A stretch of 64,000 bases of DNA. It comes from an uncultured Eubacterium sp. GTDB taxonomy: Bacteria > Bacillota > Clostridia > Lachnospirales > Lachnospiraceae. Under the pieces are notes generated by a model, which saw nothing but the letters and a program-made list of their open reading frames with translations, searched no databases and was not told the origin of the DNA. A program made the translations under genes and the position numbers. Each line of letters opens with the position of its first letter. The stretch's first letter is position 1. The stretch is from assembly GCA_910583555.1 (NCBI GenBank), contig CAJTXO010000015.1, positions 40,794 to 104,793 on the forward strand, given 5' to 3'. This document shows, piece by piece, positions 46,018-54,763 of the stretch.

Positions 46018-48117
46018 TTATTTCCTGTTTTCTTTCACATCTTTGATACTGAAAGAAATCCTGCCCATCTTGTCCTTGCCGAGACAGACTACTTTCACCT
46101 TGTCGCCGAGCGTAAGCTCGTCCTCCACGTGATTGATCCGCCGTTTGCATATATTGGAAATGTGGACCATTCCTTCCTTGCCCGGCGCGAATTCGATAAA
46201 CGCGCCGAAATCTTTTATACTAATGACAGTTCCCTCTAAGATCTGGCCCTTTTCAAAGTCGGCGACAATGATTTCAATGAGACGGATCGCCTCATCCATC
46301 ATCGCCTTATCCGTGCCGCATACTGATACGGCGCCGTCATCGGTAATGTCAATCTTCACGCCGGTGCGCTCGATCAGCGTATTGATCGTCTTGCCGCGCT
46401 GTCCGACCACATCGCCGATCTTCGATGGATCGATCATGATCTGACGGATCTTCGGCGCGTATTCATTGACCTCTTTACGCGGCTCCGAAATCGCCTTTGC
46501 CATCACCTCATCGAGAATGTATGTCCTCGCCTCTTTCGTCCTGTGGATCGCTCCCTCGACGATCTCGCGTGTCAGGCCGTGGATCTTAATATCCATCTGG
46601 ATCGCTGTGATTCCTTTATGCGTACCGGCAACCTTAAAGTCCATATCGCCGAAGAAATCTTCGAGTCCCTGTATATCGGTAAGGATCAAATAATCATCGT
46701 CCGCATCGCCTGTCACAAGTCCTACTGAAATACCGGCTACCGGAGCTTTGATCGGAACACCAGCCGCCATGAGCGAAAGCGTCGATGCGCAAATACTTCC
46801 CTGGGAAGTAGAACCGTTCGATTCCATGATCTCCGATACGGTACGTATCGTGTACGGGAACTCTTCCTCTGATGGAAGCACCGGAATAAGTGCCCGCTCC
46901 GCGAGCGCTCCGTGCCCGATCTCACGCCGTCCCGGCCCTCTGCTCGGCCTCGTCTCGCCGACCGAATACGACGGGAAATTATAGTGATGGATGTAGCGCT
47001 TCGAAGTCGCATTTTCATCCAGTCCGTCAAGTTTCTGCCTCTCCGCGAGCGGCGCCAGCGTCGTTACGTTTAGAACCTGTGTCTGTCCTCTCTGGAACAG
47101 ACCGGAGCCGTGTACGGTAGGAAGCACGTCGATCTCCGCGGCAAGCGGCCGGATCTGCGTGATCTCCCTTCCATCAGGGCGCTTGTGGTCTTTCAAGATC
47201 ATCTTGCGCACTGTCTTTTTCTGGAACTTGTATACCGCTTCGTCAATGAGTTCCAGCCATTCCGGATGATCCTCGGCATAACGCTCTTCCAGCTGGTCTT
47301 TGATCCCCCGGATATTTTCCTCCCTTACCTGTTTTACATCCGTAAAAACAGCTTCTTCCATCGCTTCCGGCGTAATAAACGAAACGATGTCATCATAAAG
47401 GTCTTCCGGCGTATCACAGTGCTCGTACTCATGTTTTGCCTTTCCGCACTCCGCCACGATCTTATCAAAAAATTCAATGATCTGCCCATTCACCTCATGC
47501 GCTTTGTAGATTGCCTCGATCATCGTGTTTTCCGGCACCTCATTGGCACCGGCCTCGATCATGATCACCTTGTCCCTCGTCGAGGCAACGGTAAGCGCCA
47601 GATCCGAGACAAGTCTTTGTTCAAACGTCGGGTTTACGACAAGCTCGCCATCGACAAGACCGATCTGCGTCGCAGCCGTCGGCCCGTCAAACGGAATGTC
47701 TGAGATACATGTCGCGAGCGCGGATCCAAGCATCGCTGTCAGTTCCGGACTGCAGTCCTGGTCCACACACATCACGAGATTCTCTAACGTCACATCGTTC
47801 CGGTAATCTTTCGGAAAGAGCGGACGCATCGGCCTGTCAATGACACGGCATGTCAAAATGGCATTATCGGAAGGTTTTCCCTCCCTCCTCGTAAATCCGC
47901 CGGGAATCTTCCCCACCGAATACATCTTTTCATTATACTCCACACTGAGCGGGAAGAAATCAATGCCTTCCCTCGGCTTTTCCGATGCCGTAGCTGTTGA
48001 TAATACAACCGTGTTCCCATAGTGCATGAACGCCGCACCATTTGCCTGTGCCGCCACCCGTCCGATATCGACCGAAAGCGTGCGCCCGGCAAGTTCCATT
48101 GAAAATGTCTTATACAT
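46018..48117 (-). CDS. pnp: Polynucleotide phosphorylase
   Basis: The 699-residue enzyme degrades RNA phosphorolytically from the 3' end. Two RNase PH domains are present (first with FPLSVEYNEKMYSVGKIPGG, second with GQTQVLNVTTLAPLAERQ and SNGSTSQGSICAS). A KH domain (IGDVVGQRGKTINTLIERTG) and an S1 domain (GTVISIKDFGAFIEFAPGKE) end the protein. A long leader stem-loop and a promoter overlapping the end of the NUDIX gene lie upstream, suggesting autoregulated, independent expression. Confidence 0.97.
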   Translation of the reverse strand: MYKTFSMELAGRTLSVDIGRVAAQANGAAFMHYGNTVVLSTATASEKPREGIDFFPLSVEYNEKMYSVGKIPGGFTRREGKPSDNAILTCRVIDRPMRPLFPKDYRNDVTLENLVMCVDQDCSPELTAMLGSALATCISDIPFDGPTAATQIGLVDGELVVNPTFEQRLVSDLALTVASTRDKVIMIEAGANEVPENTMIEAIYKAHEVNGQIIEFFDKIVAECGKAKHEYEHCDTPEDLYDDIVSFITPEAMEEAVFTDVKQVREENIRGIKDQLEERYAEDHPEWLELIDEAVYKFQKKTVRKMILKDHKRPDGREITQIRPLAAEIDVLPTVHGSGLFQRGQTQVLNVTTLAPLAERQKLDGLDENATSKRYIHHYNFPSYSVGETRPSRGPGRREIGHGALAERALIPVLPSEEEFPYTIRTVSEIMESNGSTSQGSICASTLSLMAAGVPIKAPVAGISVGLVTGDADDDYLILTDIQGLEDFFGDMDFKVAGTHKGITAIQMDIKIHGLTREIVEGAIHRTKEARTYILDEVMAKAISEPRKEVNEYAPKIRQIMIDPSKIGDVVGQRGKTINTLIERTGVKIDITDDGAVSVCGTDKAMMDEAIRLIEIIVADFEKGQILEGTVISIKDFGAFIEFAPGKEGMVHISNICKRRINHVEDELTLGDKVKVVCLGKDKMGRISFSIKDVKENRK

Positions 48118-48146
48118 ATTTTTTCCTCATTTCTTTTTTTCTTTCA

Positions 48147-48224
48147 GAGAATCCGAAACATCTGAAAAACACACTCCTGAAAACGAATCGGGAATGCGCT
48201 TTTCAGAAGTCTCGGACATTTCTC
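48147..48224 (-). promoter_or_regulatory. Long stem-loop in the pnp leader
   Basis: Arms 48147-48168 and 48200-48224 pair imperfectly over about 22 bp (core TCTGAAAA/TTTTCAGA plus GAGAA/TTCTC ends). It lies directly before the pnp ribosome site and has no T-run. In enterobacteria a comparable leader stem is cut by RNase III and mediates PNPase autocontrol; the same here is inference. Confidence 0.6.
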
Positions 48225-48248
48225 CAACTATCATTGACACATACATAT

Positions 48249-48277
48249 AGATTATAACATAATTTTTCCATTATGAA
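48249..48277 (-). promoter_or_regulatory. Promoter of pnp
   Basis: On the minus strand TTTTCA (48277-48272), 17 bases, then TATAAT (48254-48249). It overlaps the last codons of the NUDIX gene. Confidence 0.6.
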
Positions 48278-48741
48278 AACACTTTTTTCACCGGATAACT
48301 TATGTCATCTCCATCCCATAAAAGTACCTCATCGTGAAAATACGGGATCCGCATCAAACCGGCCCCGAAAAGATAGGCCCGGTCCCTCTCCGCGATCTCG
48401 TCCAGCCTCAGCCACTTGACTGCCACGATCGACTGTTCATTTTCCGGAAGTTCCGGATCGATTCCTTTGACCGGCTCCGCGTCTTCCGGTATTTCTACCA
48501 AAAATGTAAATACACGGCTCTCCATATCAGGCTTGTACTCGATCGTGAGCGGGCGGACAATTTGCCCCTCAACCCCGCACTCCTCCGATAATTCACGGAG
48601 CGCTGCCTGCTCCGGCGTCTCTCCCTCTTCCATTCCACCGCCGGGAAGATTGTAAAAGTCCCGCCCGAACAGCTCATGCTCCACAAGCAGGATCCGGTCG
48701 CCGCGGATCACCATAGACTGGCTTCTGTCTCGTTTCATCAT
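48271..48741 (-). CDS. NUDIX hydrolase
   Basis: About 156 residues starting at a double Met (MMKRDRSQSMVIRGD) with GAGGG just upstream; the frame is open to 48771. The NUDIX box is GGGMEEGETPEQAA then LRELSEECG, with all canonical residues. It probably hydrolyses nucleotide derivatives in house-cleaning. Position between rpsO and pnp may allow co-transcription with pnp from an upstream promoter. Confidence 0.85.
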   Translation of the reverse strand: MMKRDRSQSMVIRGDRILLVEHELFGRDFYNLPGGGMEEGETPEQAALRELSEECGVEGQIVRPLTIEYKPDMESRVFTFLVEIPEDAEPVKGIDPELPENEQSIVAVKWLRLDEIAERDRAYLFGAGLMRIPYFHDEVLLWDGDDISYPVKKVFS

Positions 48742-48849
48742 TTCCCTCATCTCTGTAAAAGCGAGCGGCACTCACTTTTACCTTTCGTTACACTTTCAGT
48801 CAACACTAACTCCAAAGACCTGCCCTCTGCATATTTTTCTTTTGTGCAA

Positions 48850-48901
48850 AAAATGATAGTGTAACCACCTACTCCGGTTTTTGGTTTCACTATCATTTTC
48901 T
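48850..48901 (-). terminator. Terminator of rpsO
   Basis: AAAATGATAGTG...AACC pairs with GGTT...CACTATCATTTT. On the minus strand the stem ends in a T-run (CATTTTTTGC). Confidence 0.85.
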
Positions 48902-48928
48902 TTTCACTGCCCGTAATGAGCAGGACCT

Positions 48929-49195
48929 TTATTTTCTCAATCCGAGTTTAGCAATCAGGGCACGATAACCTTCCAGGTCTGTTCTCTTGAGATAATCAAG
49001 AAGACCTCGTCTCTTACCAACCATTTTCAAAAGACCCCTGCGTGAGTGATGGTCTTTTTTGTTCTCTTTCAGATGCTCTGTGAGAACATTGATCCTCTCC
49101 GTCAAAAGTGCCACCTGCACTTCCGGTGAACCCGTGTCATTTGGTGTTCTTCCGTATTCCTTGATGATTTCTGCTTTTCTCTCTGTTGTCATCAT
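48929..49195 (-). CDS. rpsO: Ribosomal protein S15
   Basis: 88 residues, the normal S15 length. Signatures are TPNDTGSPEVQVALLTERIN, HSRRGLLKMVGKRRGLLDYL and YRALIAKLGLRK. It binds 16S rRNA helix 22 early in 30S assembly. GGAGG precedes the ATG. The leader of about 160 bases (49196-49355) could carry an S15 autoregulatory fold; I see no recognisable one. A 63-codon open frame in that leader has no ribosome site and I do not call it. Confidence 0.97.
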   Translation of the reverse strand: MMTTERKAEIIKEYGRTPNDTGSPEVQVALLTERINVLTEHLKENKKDHHSRRGLLKMVGKRRGLLDYLKRTDLEGYRALIAKLGLRK

Positions 49196-49361
49196 TTTGA
49201 TGTACCTCCATTTATTTTTTAATTGCCAATTGCCAGGAACCGGTTGGAGTCGTCCAAATTCCGGGCATTGGTTCTTCTAACTTGATAATAGTACCATAAA
49301 ATTCAAAATCTGTAAAGTCATTTTTCAGGTAAAATGGATCAATCCCTCGTTTGATGACTAT

Positions 49362-49390
49362 ATTATACACCACTTCCTTCCACTTGAAAA
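49362..49390 (-). promoter_or_regulatory. Promoter of rpsO
   Basis: On the minus strand TTTTCA (49390-49385), 17 bases, then TATAAT with an upstream TG (49367-49362). The -35 box is the same as that of pnp. Confidence 0.55.
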
Positions 49391-49399
49391 GTGCAGTCC

Positions 49400-50323
49400 T
49401 CACTGGTTTTTGATCAGCGACAGATAATATTGCTCGAGATCCTCCCCTCCTACCGTCATCTCCGCTACCGCGATCCCGTCCGCAAATAATGCCTTCATCA
49501 TCTCTCCGCTCAAATCAAGTCCCCCATATACATGCACGACGTTATTAGAAGCGATCTCTGTCCGGACCGCGCCAAACGATTTCCTGAGAATTTCCACCGC
49601 GCGGGCGGCATGATCGACGGTAAGAGACAAATACCGGCGGCACTTTCCCGCGAGTTCCCCGGCTGAAATCTGTTCCACCATTTTCCCCCTGTGGATAAAC
49701 CCATAACAGGTCGCCAGTGAATCCAGTTCACGCAGCATATGGCAGGAGATCAGGACGGTGCGCCCGCTCTTACCAAGTGTCCGGATCAGTTCACGAAAAT
49801 CACGGACCCCCACCGGATCAAGTCCGTTGAACGGTTCATCAAAAAACAGAAATTGCGGCTCACCGAGCAGCGCCATGGCAATCCCCAGCCGCTGTTTCAT
49901 ACCGAGTGAAAAGTTCCCCGCCTTTGTGCTGTCCGCATCTGCTCCCGTCAAACCGGCAACCTCCAGCGACCTGGCGATATGCTCCTGATCCGCGATACCG
50001 CGCTGCAGGCAGCAGACCTCGAGATTGTCCCATGCGGTCAGGCCGGGGTAGAACGCCGGCGTTTCAATGATTCCATTGATATAGCGGCGTTTTTGGCAAA
50101 GTCCCTTCCCACTGCTCTCCCCAAACAGCGTGATTCTTCCCGACGTCTGCCTGGCAAATCCCGCCAGAATGCGCATCAGCGTCGTCTTTCCAGCGCCGTT
50201 TTGCCCGATAAAGCCATAAATTTCCCCGCGACGGATCTCCATCTCAAATCCACACAAGGCAGAAAAACGCTTCTTCCTATATTTTTTAACAACATCCTCC
50301 ACTTTGAAAATAACATCTATCAT
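49400..50323 (-). CDS. ABC transporter ATP-binding protein
   Basis: The 307-residue ATPase has Walker A IGQNGAGKTTLMRILAG, signature FSLGMKQRLGIAMALLG, Walker B FLFFDEPFNGLDP and H-loop VLISCHMLRELD. The C-terminal 90 residues are the accessory tail typical of bacitracin/lantibiotic-type (BcrA-like) exporters. It is the last gene of an XRE regulator-permease-ATPase operon, a layout used for peptide-antibiotic self-protection or sensing. Substrate unknown. Confidence 0.85.
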   Translation of the reverse strand: MIDVIFKVEDVVKKYRKKRFSALCGFEMEIRRGEIYGFIGQNGAGKTTLMRILAGFARQTSGRITLFGESSGKGLCQKRRYINGIIETPAFYPGLTAWDNLEVCCLQRGIADQEHIARSLEVAGLTGADADSTKAGNFSLGMKQRLGIAMALLGEPQFLFFDEPFNGLDPVGVRDFRELIRTLGKSGRTVLISCHMLRELDSLATCYGFIHRGKMVEQISAGELAGKCRRYLSLTVDHAARAVEILRKSFGAVRTEIASNNVVHVYGGLDLSGEMMKALFADGIAVAEMTVGGEDLEQYYLSLIKNQ

Positions 50324-50356
50324 ATCGGTCTCCTTTCCGGCCTGATCTTATTCCCT

Positions 50357-51085
50357 TCATTTCAAATCGCATCTCTCAAAAATATATCCCGCCGCCAAAA
50401 ATTTCAGCACAACTGCCGCCAGAAAGGTTCCCAGATTCAGGTAGGATACCGATAATAGGAACAGCAGTATCTCACGGAGCACCGGAATCTGAATGATATT
50501 CCCTATATTTCCCTGGAGTACGCCAGACATATACAGAGTGCCAAAACTCCAGACAAAAGCACCGATCCTGCTTTTGATCAAGACGGCGAAAAACGCCGCA
50601 TGGCTGACGAGCATCAGCGAAGCCAGAAATTGTATGCCGAGAGCTTTTGCCACCAGGCAGACGGCCTCCACGCCAAAATCCATGCCAAAGCCCGCATGAA
50701 TGCTCCAGAGGACCGTTCCCGTCAGGACGGGCACGAGCATGAGCGGAACGACCCCGGCCAATGCAGAGACCATTTTCGCCAAAAAGGCTTTTTTTCGTGG
50801 CACGCCGCACAGAAGGCCGCTATAAAAGGTTCGTTTTACGAAATCTCCGTTCACGTATAGAGCGACAAAGAGAAATACGACGATCGAATACAGAAAAAGA
50901 GCCTGTTGAAGCTTCCCCAGCCATTCAGCTCCTGTGTAAGTCGGATTATATTGGGGATAAACGACGCTATTGCTTATATTGTTCATTTGGGTGGCAGTTT
51001 CTACGACCAGATAGGTGATGAACAGCGCTTTATACGCGGCCATTTTTTTCAATTTAAACCATTCGGCTTTGATCAGATCTTTCAT
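50357..51085 (-). CDS. ABC-2-type permease
   Basis: The 242-residue membrane protein has six hydrophobic segments, opens MKDLIKAEWFKLKKMAAY (the amphipathic start of ABC-2 permeases) and has a large extracellular loop after helix 1. Its start overlaps the stop of the XRE regulator gene (ATGA at 51082-51085), and the ATPase gene follows 33 bases later. Confidence 0.8.
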   Translation of the reverse strand: MKDLIKAEWFKLKKMAAYKALFITYLVVETATQMNNISNSVVYPQYNPTYTGAEWLGKLQQALFLYSIVVFLFVALYVNGDFVKRTFYSGLLCGVPRKKAFLAKMVSALAGVVPLMLVPVLTGTVLWSIHAGFGMDFGVEAVCLVAKALGIQFLASLMLVSHAAFFAVLIKSRIGAFVWSFGTLYMSGVLQGNIGNIIQIPVLREILLFLLSVSYLNLGTFLAAVVLKFLAAGYIFERCDLK

Positions 51086-51825
51086 GCGTCCATCGCCTCC
51101 ATTTTTGATTCCAGCTTATACTTAACCGGCAGTAAAAACAGCGCGTACAACATTCCATACAGCGTGGTGAGCAGCGTGACTGCCAGCCCTTTTGCCGGCT
51201 CGCTCATTGTTCCCAGTATATAGATCGTGTCGAAAACCGTAAAGACTGCCCCGCCGAGTAAAAAAGAAACAATGGCGAGTTTGACTGCATAGAGCGAAGA
51301 AAAAAGCTGGCTTCTTTCGACATTCTTTTTCCGTATGAACAAAAACGATCGAACAAAAGATTTTACATCTCCGGTTGCCAGTAACATCACCAGAACGAGG
51401 ATCGGATCCATCGCAACGGTTAGCGGGTCAAAATAGTACGTCCAGTTATTCCGCATCTGGACGGGCATGTCGACCAGTAATAATAAAGCTGCTGTAAACG
51501 CAACCGCCATCACGCAGGAGAGCAACTTCCATTTGTGCTTCTTTTTTAACGATTCCTTTTCTCCCATCAGCGTGACAATGATATCTTCTGAACTTTCATT
51601 GTAATCGTTTTCGGAGAGGGACTCTCCCATTAGCAGCTCATTGACATTGATACCCAGAAGCTCGCACAGCGGCAGCATGATCGAATGATCCGGCATCCCG
51701 CGTCCACATTCCCATTTCGAGACTGCTTTGTCCCCAATGCCGAGCTGTCTCGCCAGTTCTTTCTGCGTCATTCCCTTTTCCTTCCGCTTTTCTGCGATAA
51801 AACGACCTGACTTTGCCTGATCCAT
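51082..51825 (-). CDS. XRE-family regulator with membrane domain
   Basis: 247 residues. An N-terminal helix-turn-helix (KGMTQKELARQLGIGDKAVS then KWECGRGMPD) is joined to four membrane segments at about residues 98-235. It resembles membrane-tethered XRE proteins that control ABC exporters in Firmicutes and may sense a compound in the membrane. It is coupled to the permease. No DNA operator is evident upstream. Confidence 0.8.
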   Translation of the reverse strand: MDQAKSGRFIAEKRKEKGMTQKELARQLGIGDKAVSKWECGRGMPDHSIMLPLCELLGINVNELLMGESLSENDYNESSEDIIVTLMGEKESLKKKHKWKLLSCVMAVAFTAALLLLVDMPVQMRNNWTYYFDPLTVAMDPILVLVMLLATGDVKSFVRSFLFIRKKNVERSQLFSSLYAVKLAIVSFLLGGAVFTVFDTIYILGTMSEPAKGLAVTLLTTLYGMLYALFLLPVKYKLESKMEAMDA

Positions 51826-51972
51826 GATCTAAACCTTCTTTCCCATAAAATCAAATTGAATTACCGTTATCATATCAACGTTATTATAACAGGGATCCCT
51901 TCCACCTACAACCTTCTATGCGTAGAATCGCGGCTCTACCATTCGTAGGGTCGAGATGAGAAAGCACGACAA

Positions 51973-51997
51973 AAGGCAGCAGATCACCTGCTGCCTA
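51973..51997 (-). terminator. Terminator after the XRE repeat-protein gene
   Basis: AGGCAGCAG at 51974-51982 pairs perfectly with CTGCTGCCT at 51988-51996. The minus strand runs into TTTTG. Confidence 0.8.
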
Positions 51998-52030
51998 AAA
52001 CCCAAATACCAACCCGGCGTCCCGCACCGT

Positions 52031-52684
52031 TTACGATTCCTGGCTGATCGTTACGCCGCCGCCAGCCATGATACTGCCTCTCACGCTGCAGCATCTCACC
52101 TCGTCTCCGGCATTGACACTTCCCCCTACGTTGCCACACATCACGTCGTCTCCGGCGTTGACACCTCCTCCCACGTTGCCGCACGCCACATTGTCTCCGG
52201 CACTGACGTCTCCATTTATGTTCGCGCACGCTACACTGTCTCCGGCATTGACATCTCCTCCCACATCACCGCTGATCTTTGCCGACCCCCAGACCTCCAG
52301 CGAAACTTCCCGCATTCCATCCTTCCCGGAATCGTCAGCTGCAGCAAGATTCAGCGGGATCTCATCCCTCGTTCCCATTTTGCTCCATTCGTCCACGGAC
52401 AAAACGCGGCGGCCCACGCATTGAACGATTCGGAGCGTTTTATCATCAGGCAGCGAAGTGAATACTCCACCCGTTTCCCTCTCCTCGCCGCGCAGGAGCT
52501 GATCCAGTGAAATCCCCAGATAATCGGCAAGCTGAGGCAGCAGCGCCACATCCGGGCAGGACAGCCCGCACTCCCACTTACTGACCGCCTGCACGGACAA
52601 TCCCAGTTCATCGGCCAGCGCTTCCTGACTGACCCCCAGCTTTTTTCTCGCCTCTTTGATCGTTACATCCATATTCCCGTTCAT
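52031..52684 (-). CDS. XRE regulator with 15-residue beta-helix-like repeats
   Basis: 217 residues, GGAGAG upstream. An N-terminal XRE domain (KKLGVSQEALADELGLSVQA) covers residues 5-70. A linker follows, then five copies of a 15-residue repeat (GDVNAGDSVACANIN, GDVSAGDNVACGNVG, GGVNAGDDVMCGNVG, GSVNAGDEVRCCSVR, then a degenerate GSIMAGGGV). The periodic Gly-Val-Ala-Gly with a Cys at the same place predicts a right-handed parallel beta-helix, as in bactofilins. Repeats could drive polymerisation or metal binding; that is inference. Confidence 0.75.
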   Translation of the reverse strand: MNGNMDVTIKEARKKLGVSQEALADELGLSVQAVSKWECGLSCPDVALLPQLADYLGISLDQLLRGEERETGGVFTSLPDDKTLRIVQCVGRRVLSVDEWSKMGTRDEIPLNLAAADDSGKDGMREVSLEVWGSAKISGDVGGDVNAGDSVACANINGDVSAGDNVACGNVGGGVNAGDDVMCGNVGGSVNAGDEVRCCSVRGSIMAGGGVTISQES

Positions 52685-52815
52685 ATCTTATCTCTCCATT
52701 TCTACTTTCTGATGCCGCGGATCGCTCCGTTCTCCCGCAATCCTTCAAACAATCGAAATCCTCTGATTTACTACGTAAATCGCTCCTTTCATGTTTGGCG
52801 GGTCTAACTCTGGCA

Positions 52816-52860
52816 TCAAAAAAATTAGTACAGCGTTTTTGATATTCGCTGTACTAATTA
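52816..52860 (-). terminator. Terminator of the acyl ligase/ACP/condensation operon
   Basis: AATTAGTACAGCG at 52823-52835 and CGCTGTACTAATT at 52847-52859 form a perfect 13-bp stem. On the minus strand it runs into TTTTTTT. Confidence 0.9.
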
Positions 52861-52906
52861 TATACCGAAACCGGCAAAAATACCAACCACCAGCGGTGGA
52901 AAAATA

Positions 52907-54478
52907 TCAACTGCCGGTTGAACGCTTTATTTTTTTGGAAGGTGTTTTCTCAAATTCCGTATCCCGGACTTTTAGCTTATATACCCTTTTGTATAACGGC
53001 GCGCCGTCGTTGTACGCGTCGATGATCGCCTGCAATCGTCCCGGCACGTCTTTGATCTTCTTCTTTGCCGCGTATTCCAGATCCGGGAAAATTTCGGCCT
53101 CGATGACGCCATCCGCTTCCCGCACGAGGATCTCCTGTACGAGGCGCTCGGAGCCGATCTTATTCTCGAGTTCCTCCGGCGACACATTCTCCCCGTTTTT
53201 CGTAATGATCAGGTTTTTCTTCCTGCCGGTGAGATAGACAAAGCCCTCGTCATCGACATATCCGAGATCCCCGGTTTTCAGCCAGCCGTCCGACAGCGTC
53301 TCCGCCGTCTCCTCCGGCATGTGGTAATACCCCATCATCACGCTGCTCCCCCGCACCCAGAGTTCCTCGTCTACCACTTTCGCCTCACAGTTCGGCATGA
53401 GCTGGCCGACCGAATCCTTCCGGATGTTCCAGCTCAGGTTCGTGCTGATGACCGGCGAACATTCCGTCATGCCGTACCCCTGCTGGATCGTGATGCCGTA
53501 TTTTTCAAAGAGATCGATGTACTGCGGGTTCAGGTACGCGCCGCCGCTGCATATCGTGTGCAGGTTTTTGCCAAAGGCGTTCCGCTTCACGAGTTTCGCC
53601 GGCAGTCCTCCGGCCTCTTCCAGTTTTTTGGCGATCGTCTCGATCATGAGCGGCACCATCAGGATCATGTCCGGCTGGAACAGCTTCATGTTTTTGACAA
53701 TGCGCATGAGTGAATCGTTGATGCATATAATGCTTCCGAGCGAAATGCCTTTCAGGATATCCATGCTCAGGCAATACGCGTGATGGATCGGCAGCACGGA
53801 AAGAATGACCGTGCGCTCCGGTATTTTCATATCGAGGCACGTCGCGTTTTCCGCCAGATTCCGCTGCGTGAGCATCACTCCCTTACTCTTTCCCGTCGTT
53901 CCCGACGTAAACATGATCGTGCAGAGCTGATCCGGGTCGACGTCCGCTTCCCAGCCGTCTTTTTGCTGTCCGAGCAACTGCCAGAACAAATACGACTGTC
54001 CATCCCCCTCTTCCTTCTGCATCGAAATCACATATTTTACGTTTGGACACCGATCGCGCACGAGTGCGCCCACATCGGCGCGGGCTTCATCCATCACGAA
54101 TACTTCCGCGTCTGAGCGGTTGATCAGATCACACATCTCGTCCGCCGGAAGGGAAACGTCGAGCGGGACCGCAATACTCCCGCTGTCCACGATCCCGAAA
54201 AATGACACAATCCACTCGTAGGACGTCGGCCCGGTCAGCGCGATGTGCCGCCCGTCCATTCCCCACTCCCGCAAAACACCGGAAAATGCCGCGCTGTCTT
54301 CCTTTAACTGCGTATAGGACTTTGTAATGATTTCCTTTTTGTGCCCCTTGTAGCGGATGGCGTCCTCCGCGCCAAACTTTTTCTCCGCCTGTACTAAAAT
54401 ATCACGAATTGTACTGCATACCATGGCTTCCTCGCATTCTGCCGCCTCTTTTTCCTTTTGGACGGTCTTTTTTACCAA
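52907..54478 (-). CDS. AMP-forming acyl (or amino acid) ligase
   Basis: 523 residues (or about 505 from MVCSTIRDIL at 54424, which has GAGGA upstream). ANL-superfamily motifs are intact: TIMFTSGTTGKSKGVMLTQR, QQGYGMTECSP, LKTGDLGYVDDEGFVYLTGR and the late Lys in TPSKKIKR. It resembles FadD-like ligases more than NRPS adenylation domains. It should activate a carboxylic acid and load it onto the carrier protein encoded six bases upstream. The acid is unknown. Confidence 0.85.
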   Translation of the reverse strand: MVKKTVQKEKEAAECEEAMVCSTIRDILVQAEKKFGAEDAIRYKGHKKEIITKSYTQLKEDSAAFSGVLREWGMDGRHIALTGPTSYEWIVSFFGIVDSGSIAVPLDVSLPADEMCDLINRSDAEVFVMDEARADVGALVRDRCPNVKYVISMQKEEGDGQSYLFWQLLGQQKDGWEADVDPDQLCTIMFTSGTTGKSKGVMLTQRNLAENATCLDMKIPERTVILSVLPIHHAYCLSMDILKGISLGSIICINDSLMRIVKNMKLFQPDMILMVPLMIETIAKKLEEAGGLPAKLVKRNAFGKNLHTICSGGAYLNPQYIDLFEKYGITIQQGYGMTECSPVISTNLSWNIRKDSVGQLMPNCEAKVVDEELWVRGSSVMMGYYHMPEETAETLSDGWLKTGDLGYVDDEGFVYLTGRKKNLIITKNGENVSPEELENKIGSERLVQEILVREADGVIEAEIFPDLEYAAKKKIKDVPGRLQAIIDAYNDGAPLYKRVYKLKVRDTEFEKTPSKKIKRSTGS

Positions 54479-54483
54479 TATCG

Positions 54484-54723
54484 CTATTCTTCCTTCTCAC
54501 CCTCCAGTTTTTCCAAATACTCGACCGCTTCCTGAACCGTCCGTATATTGGCCGCTTCTGCCTCATCAATCTCCACGTCCAACTGGTCCTCGATCTCGCC
54601 TAACATGCTCATAAAATCAAATGACGTAAATCCCAGATCCTCCATAAACCGTGATTCCGGTAAGATTTTTTCCCGTTCCGTCTCCACGTACTCACAGATA
54701 ATTTCTGTCAACTGATCAAACAT
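54484..54723 (-). CDS. Acyl/peptidyl carrier protein
   Basis: About 79 residues starting MFDQLTEIICEYV (GGGGG upstream). The phosphopantetheine site is DLGFTSFDFMSM (Ser in GFTSFD rather than the usual GxDSL, so Thr precedes the modified Ser). The acidic helix 2 (MLGEIEDQLDVEIDEAEAAN) is normal. It lies between the condensation and ligase genes, so it most likely carries the activated acyl group between them. Confidence 0.85.
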   Translation of the reverse strand: MFDQLTEIICEYVETEREKILPESRFMEDLGFTSFDFMSMLGEIEDQLDVEIDEAEAANIRTVQEAVEYLEKLEGEKEE

Positions 54724-54763
54724 AATAAAATTCCCCCTTGTTTTTAATTCTTCCCTGCAAACA

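Noticed and set aside
49212..49403. 63-codon open frame in the rpsO leader
   Set aside because: No ribosome site; it begins upstream of the predicted transcription start. More likely untranslated leader.
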